A stretch of DNA of 34,036 bases from Verrucomicrobiota bacterium (GTDB taxonomy: Bacteria; Verrucomicrobiota; Lentisphaeria; JABSQK01; JAJFLO01): assembly GCA_021772615.1 (NCBI GenBank), contig JAJFLQ010000020.1, forward strand, positions 1-34,036. Direction: 5' to 3'. The stretch's first letter is position 1; each line of letters opens with the position of its first letter. The translations under genes and the position numbers were made by a program. Positions 32,518 through 34,036 of this stretch are shown piece by piece. Under the pieces are notes generated by a model. That model ran no database searches. It worked only from the letters and a program-made list of their open reading frames with translations, and was not told the DNA's origin.

Positions 32518-34036
32518 CTATGATGAATCTATAACGGTTGTGATGCTCTGAAAAGTGCCACATTTACCAACATCCACGACCAAGGCAATGGCCGACTCCT
32601 TCTTGCCGTAGATCCCGGAATACTCATAAGTCTGGCGGCGAAGTGCGTATGCCTCGACCTTGATTGCCGCAACCTTCCACGTCCCTCGACAAAAGTCGCC
32701 ATCGTGAAAGTTGATTTTTGGCGCCAAATGAAACATTACATGCCCAGCCATATCCCGTTCACTGCGGAAGCGGTCGACAATCCGCCACCGTCGCGTTGCA
32801 ATCTCGTATTCCATGATTCGGCTATGTTCGACACTAAGGTATCGAATTCTGCCCTCAAAACGAATGATTCCCTTTTCCGCTACGAGCCTCACACCGCTTA
32901 TTTCAACGCGGTTGGTGATCCGGAAGAGATTGTTCGGTACGAAATCGTTTTGCTCAAGAGAATCAAAAACGATCAGATTATGAGATCGCGTCGAACGAAA
33001 ACGTTTCCGCTCTTCCGGATGCCCGGTATAGCTAAAGGTGCCGGGATCGACCACCACGTCGTGTCCATCAATCATCAATTCGAAGCTCAACTTGTCATTG
33101 TGTGTATGCCCGCCATTGCCACGATGACCGTTCTGGCCACATGAAACCAGGCAATAATCCATGTCCTTGCGAATAACGTACCAACCGGCATCGCCAAAGG
33201 CCCTGGCACCTATATTCCGCAGCGAATTGGCTTCCAATTGATTCCAGATTTCGAATCCTTTCAGTCCAAATACGAATAGTAAATCCGGACTGAATCCAAA
33301 TTCCTCTACCTTGAATTTCGCGTCGTGAAAGAATACGGCGCCGTAGGCCAGCAGATATCGCATGTCCAAGATGTCGCCATGCGCGAATGTGTGCAAACGA
33401 CCGTTATCATTATCGCCGATCTGCGGCATTCTCCCATTCGGCTTCAGCAGATACAATACTGCCACAAACATGCCGTAGAGTCGGTCAATGAAATCTCTTC
33501 CAAAGATCTGTGTCCCAACCGACACATGATTTGCACCATCAAAGTCATCCTCGTTTATGATAACCAACAGTACGGGGAAAAAAAATAACTCCAGAGCCAG
33601 ACGATGATAACATGTTGAACCTTCGAAGTCGCAACCATCGGGATAAACCTGCTTCTCCATTTCCCGTATCAACTCCGTAATTCCGAATGATTTCCACGTC
33701 CTTGCCGCGTCAAGATGCGGGAACATCACTCCCAGATAAATAAGCCCCGACAAATTAGACACGTAGTGATTATGCGTGATCCGCCGCTGGTCGAGATTTT
33801 CCATGACATGCCTGCCGTGATCGTATAGGCTATTCGTTACGTCACGCAAAAAGGCATCATCCACCCCACCGGTTCCCAGGAAAAAATGACAACCGACAAT
33901 CCAGTTACACGCCCGAATCGCGACATCCATAGACGTGTGCCAGTTCACTCCCCTTTGCGGCGGATTGTGGATTATCCAGTCAGTCACGAGGCGCTTAAAC
34001 GCATCGGTGAACTGATCGTCACCCGTGAACCAATAT
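32518..34036 (-). CDS. Heparinase II/III-family polysaccharide lyase-like protein (5' end beyond window)
   Basis: At least 505 residues; the frame stays open to the right edge (YWFTGDDQFTDAFKRL before the in-frame GTG at 33987), so the start is outside. The N-terminal part is an (alpha/alpha) toroid: RGVNWHTSMDVAIRACNWIV, DQRRITHNHYVSNLSGLIYL and DFEGSTCYHRLALELFFF, with His and Tyr residues in catalytic-like positions. The C-terminal beta-sandwich has GHTHNDKLSFELMIDGHDVV and VDPGTFSYTGHPEERKRFRS, the heparinase II/III hallmark. Family members cleave uronic-acid glycans by beta-elimination. Inside a glycosyltransferase locus it may edit the exported polymer rather than degrade a foreign one. 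Confidence 0.9.
   Translation of the reverse strand, partial: YWFTGDDQFTDAFKRLVTDWIIHNPPQRGVNWHTSMDVAIRACNWIVGCHFFLGTGGVDDAFLRDVTNSLYDHGRHVMENLDQRRITHNHYVSNLSGLIYLGVMFPHLDAARTWKSFGITELIREMEKQVYPDGCDFEGSTCYHRLALELFFFPVLLVIINEDDFDGANHVSVGTQIFGRDFIDRLYGMFVAVLYLLKPNGRMPQIGDNDNGRLHTFAHGDILDMRYLLAYGAVFFHDAKFKVEEFGFSPDLLFVFGLKGFEIWNQLEANSLRNIGARAFGDAGWYVIRKDMDYCLVSCGQNGHRGNGGHTHNDKLSFELMIDGHDVVVDPGTFSYTGHPEERKRFRSTRSHNLIVFDSLEQNDFVPNNLFRITNRVEISGVRLVAEKGIIRFEGRIRYLSVEHSRIMEYEIATRRWRIVDRFRSERDMAGHVMFHLAPKINFHDGDFCRGTWKVAAIKVEAYALRRQTYEYSGIYGKKESAIALVVDVGKCGTFQSITTVIDSS

Overview
The window reads as an accessory, repeat-rich stretch of a Gram-negative-type chromosome. A TonB-dependent outer-membrane receptor, two proteins with C-terminal PEP-CTERM sorting signals, a HAF-repeat protein, an RHS toxin tip, an HTTM/acyltransferase operon, a RAYT transposase and many dispersed palindromes would all fit the Planctomycetota/Verrucomicrobiota/Kiritimatiellota sphere. 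No rRNA, tRNA or phylogenetic marker is present, so the taxon is inference only.

Layout. 1-2.6 kb: a probable insertion-sequence edge, a long gene-free stretch, then a minus-strand RHS C-terminal toxin tip joined by a TAATG overlap to a DUF2019-type protein, probably its immunity partner. 2.9-7.0 kb: a plus-strand operon of four membrane genes with overlapping ends (a small anchored protein, two HTTM-family proteins and an acyltransferase-3). 7.0-11.0 kb: a mobile and repetitive island with a truncated group II intron, a HAF/PEP-CTERM gene, a RAYT transposase and many REP-like hairpins of two stem types, bracketed by two copies of a ~100-nt repeat. 11.0-12.4 kb: a small ORF coupled to a deoxyinosine/uracil-type DNA glycosylase, and a double zinc-ribbon protein.

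12.7-22.5 kb: eight collinear minus-strand genes. In transcription order they are a TonB receptor, a sulfotransferase, an adenylate-forming ligase, a periplasmic binding protein, an ABC ATPase, a permease, a glycosyltransferase and a polysaccharide deacetylase. The last five are tightly packed, four of them with 4-nt overlaps. A shared ~70-nt repeat lies upstream of both the sulfotransferase and the binding-protein gene. The cluster appears to couple outer- and inner-membrane uptake to modification of a small molecule or surface glycan.

22.6-25.3 kb: a Cys-rich zinc-ribbon protein, a decayed FAD-dependent oxidoreductase coupled to a universal stress protein, and a PEP-CTERM gene carrying a single-base frameshift. 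25.4-34.0 kb: a surface-polysaccharide locus with six glycosyltransferase-type genes in three blocks of differing orientation, and a heparinase II/III-family gene that runs off the right edge.
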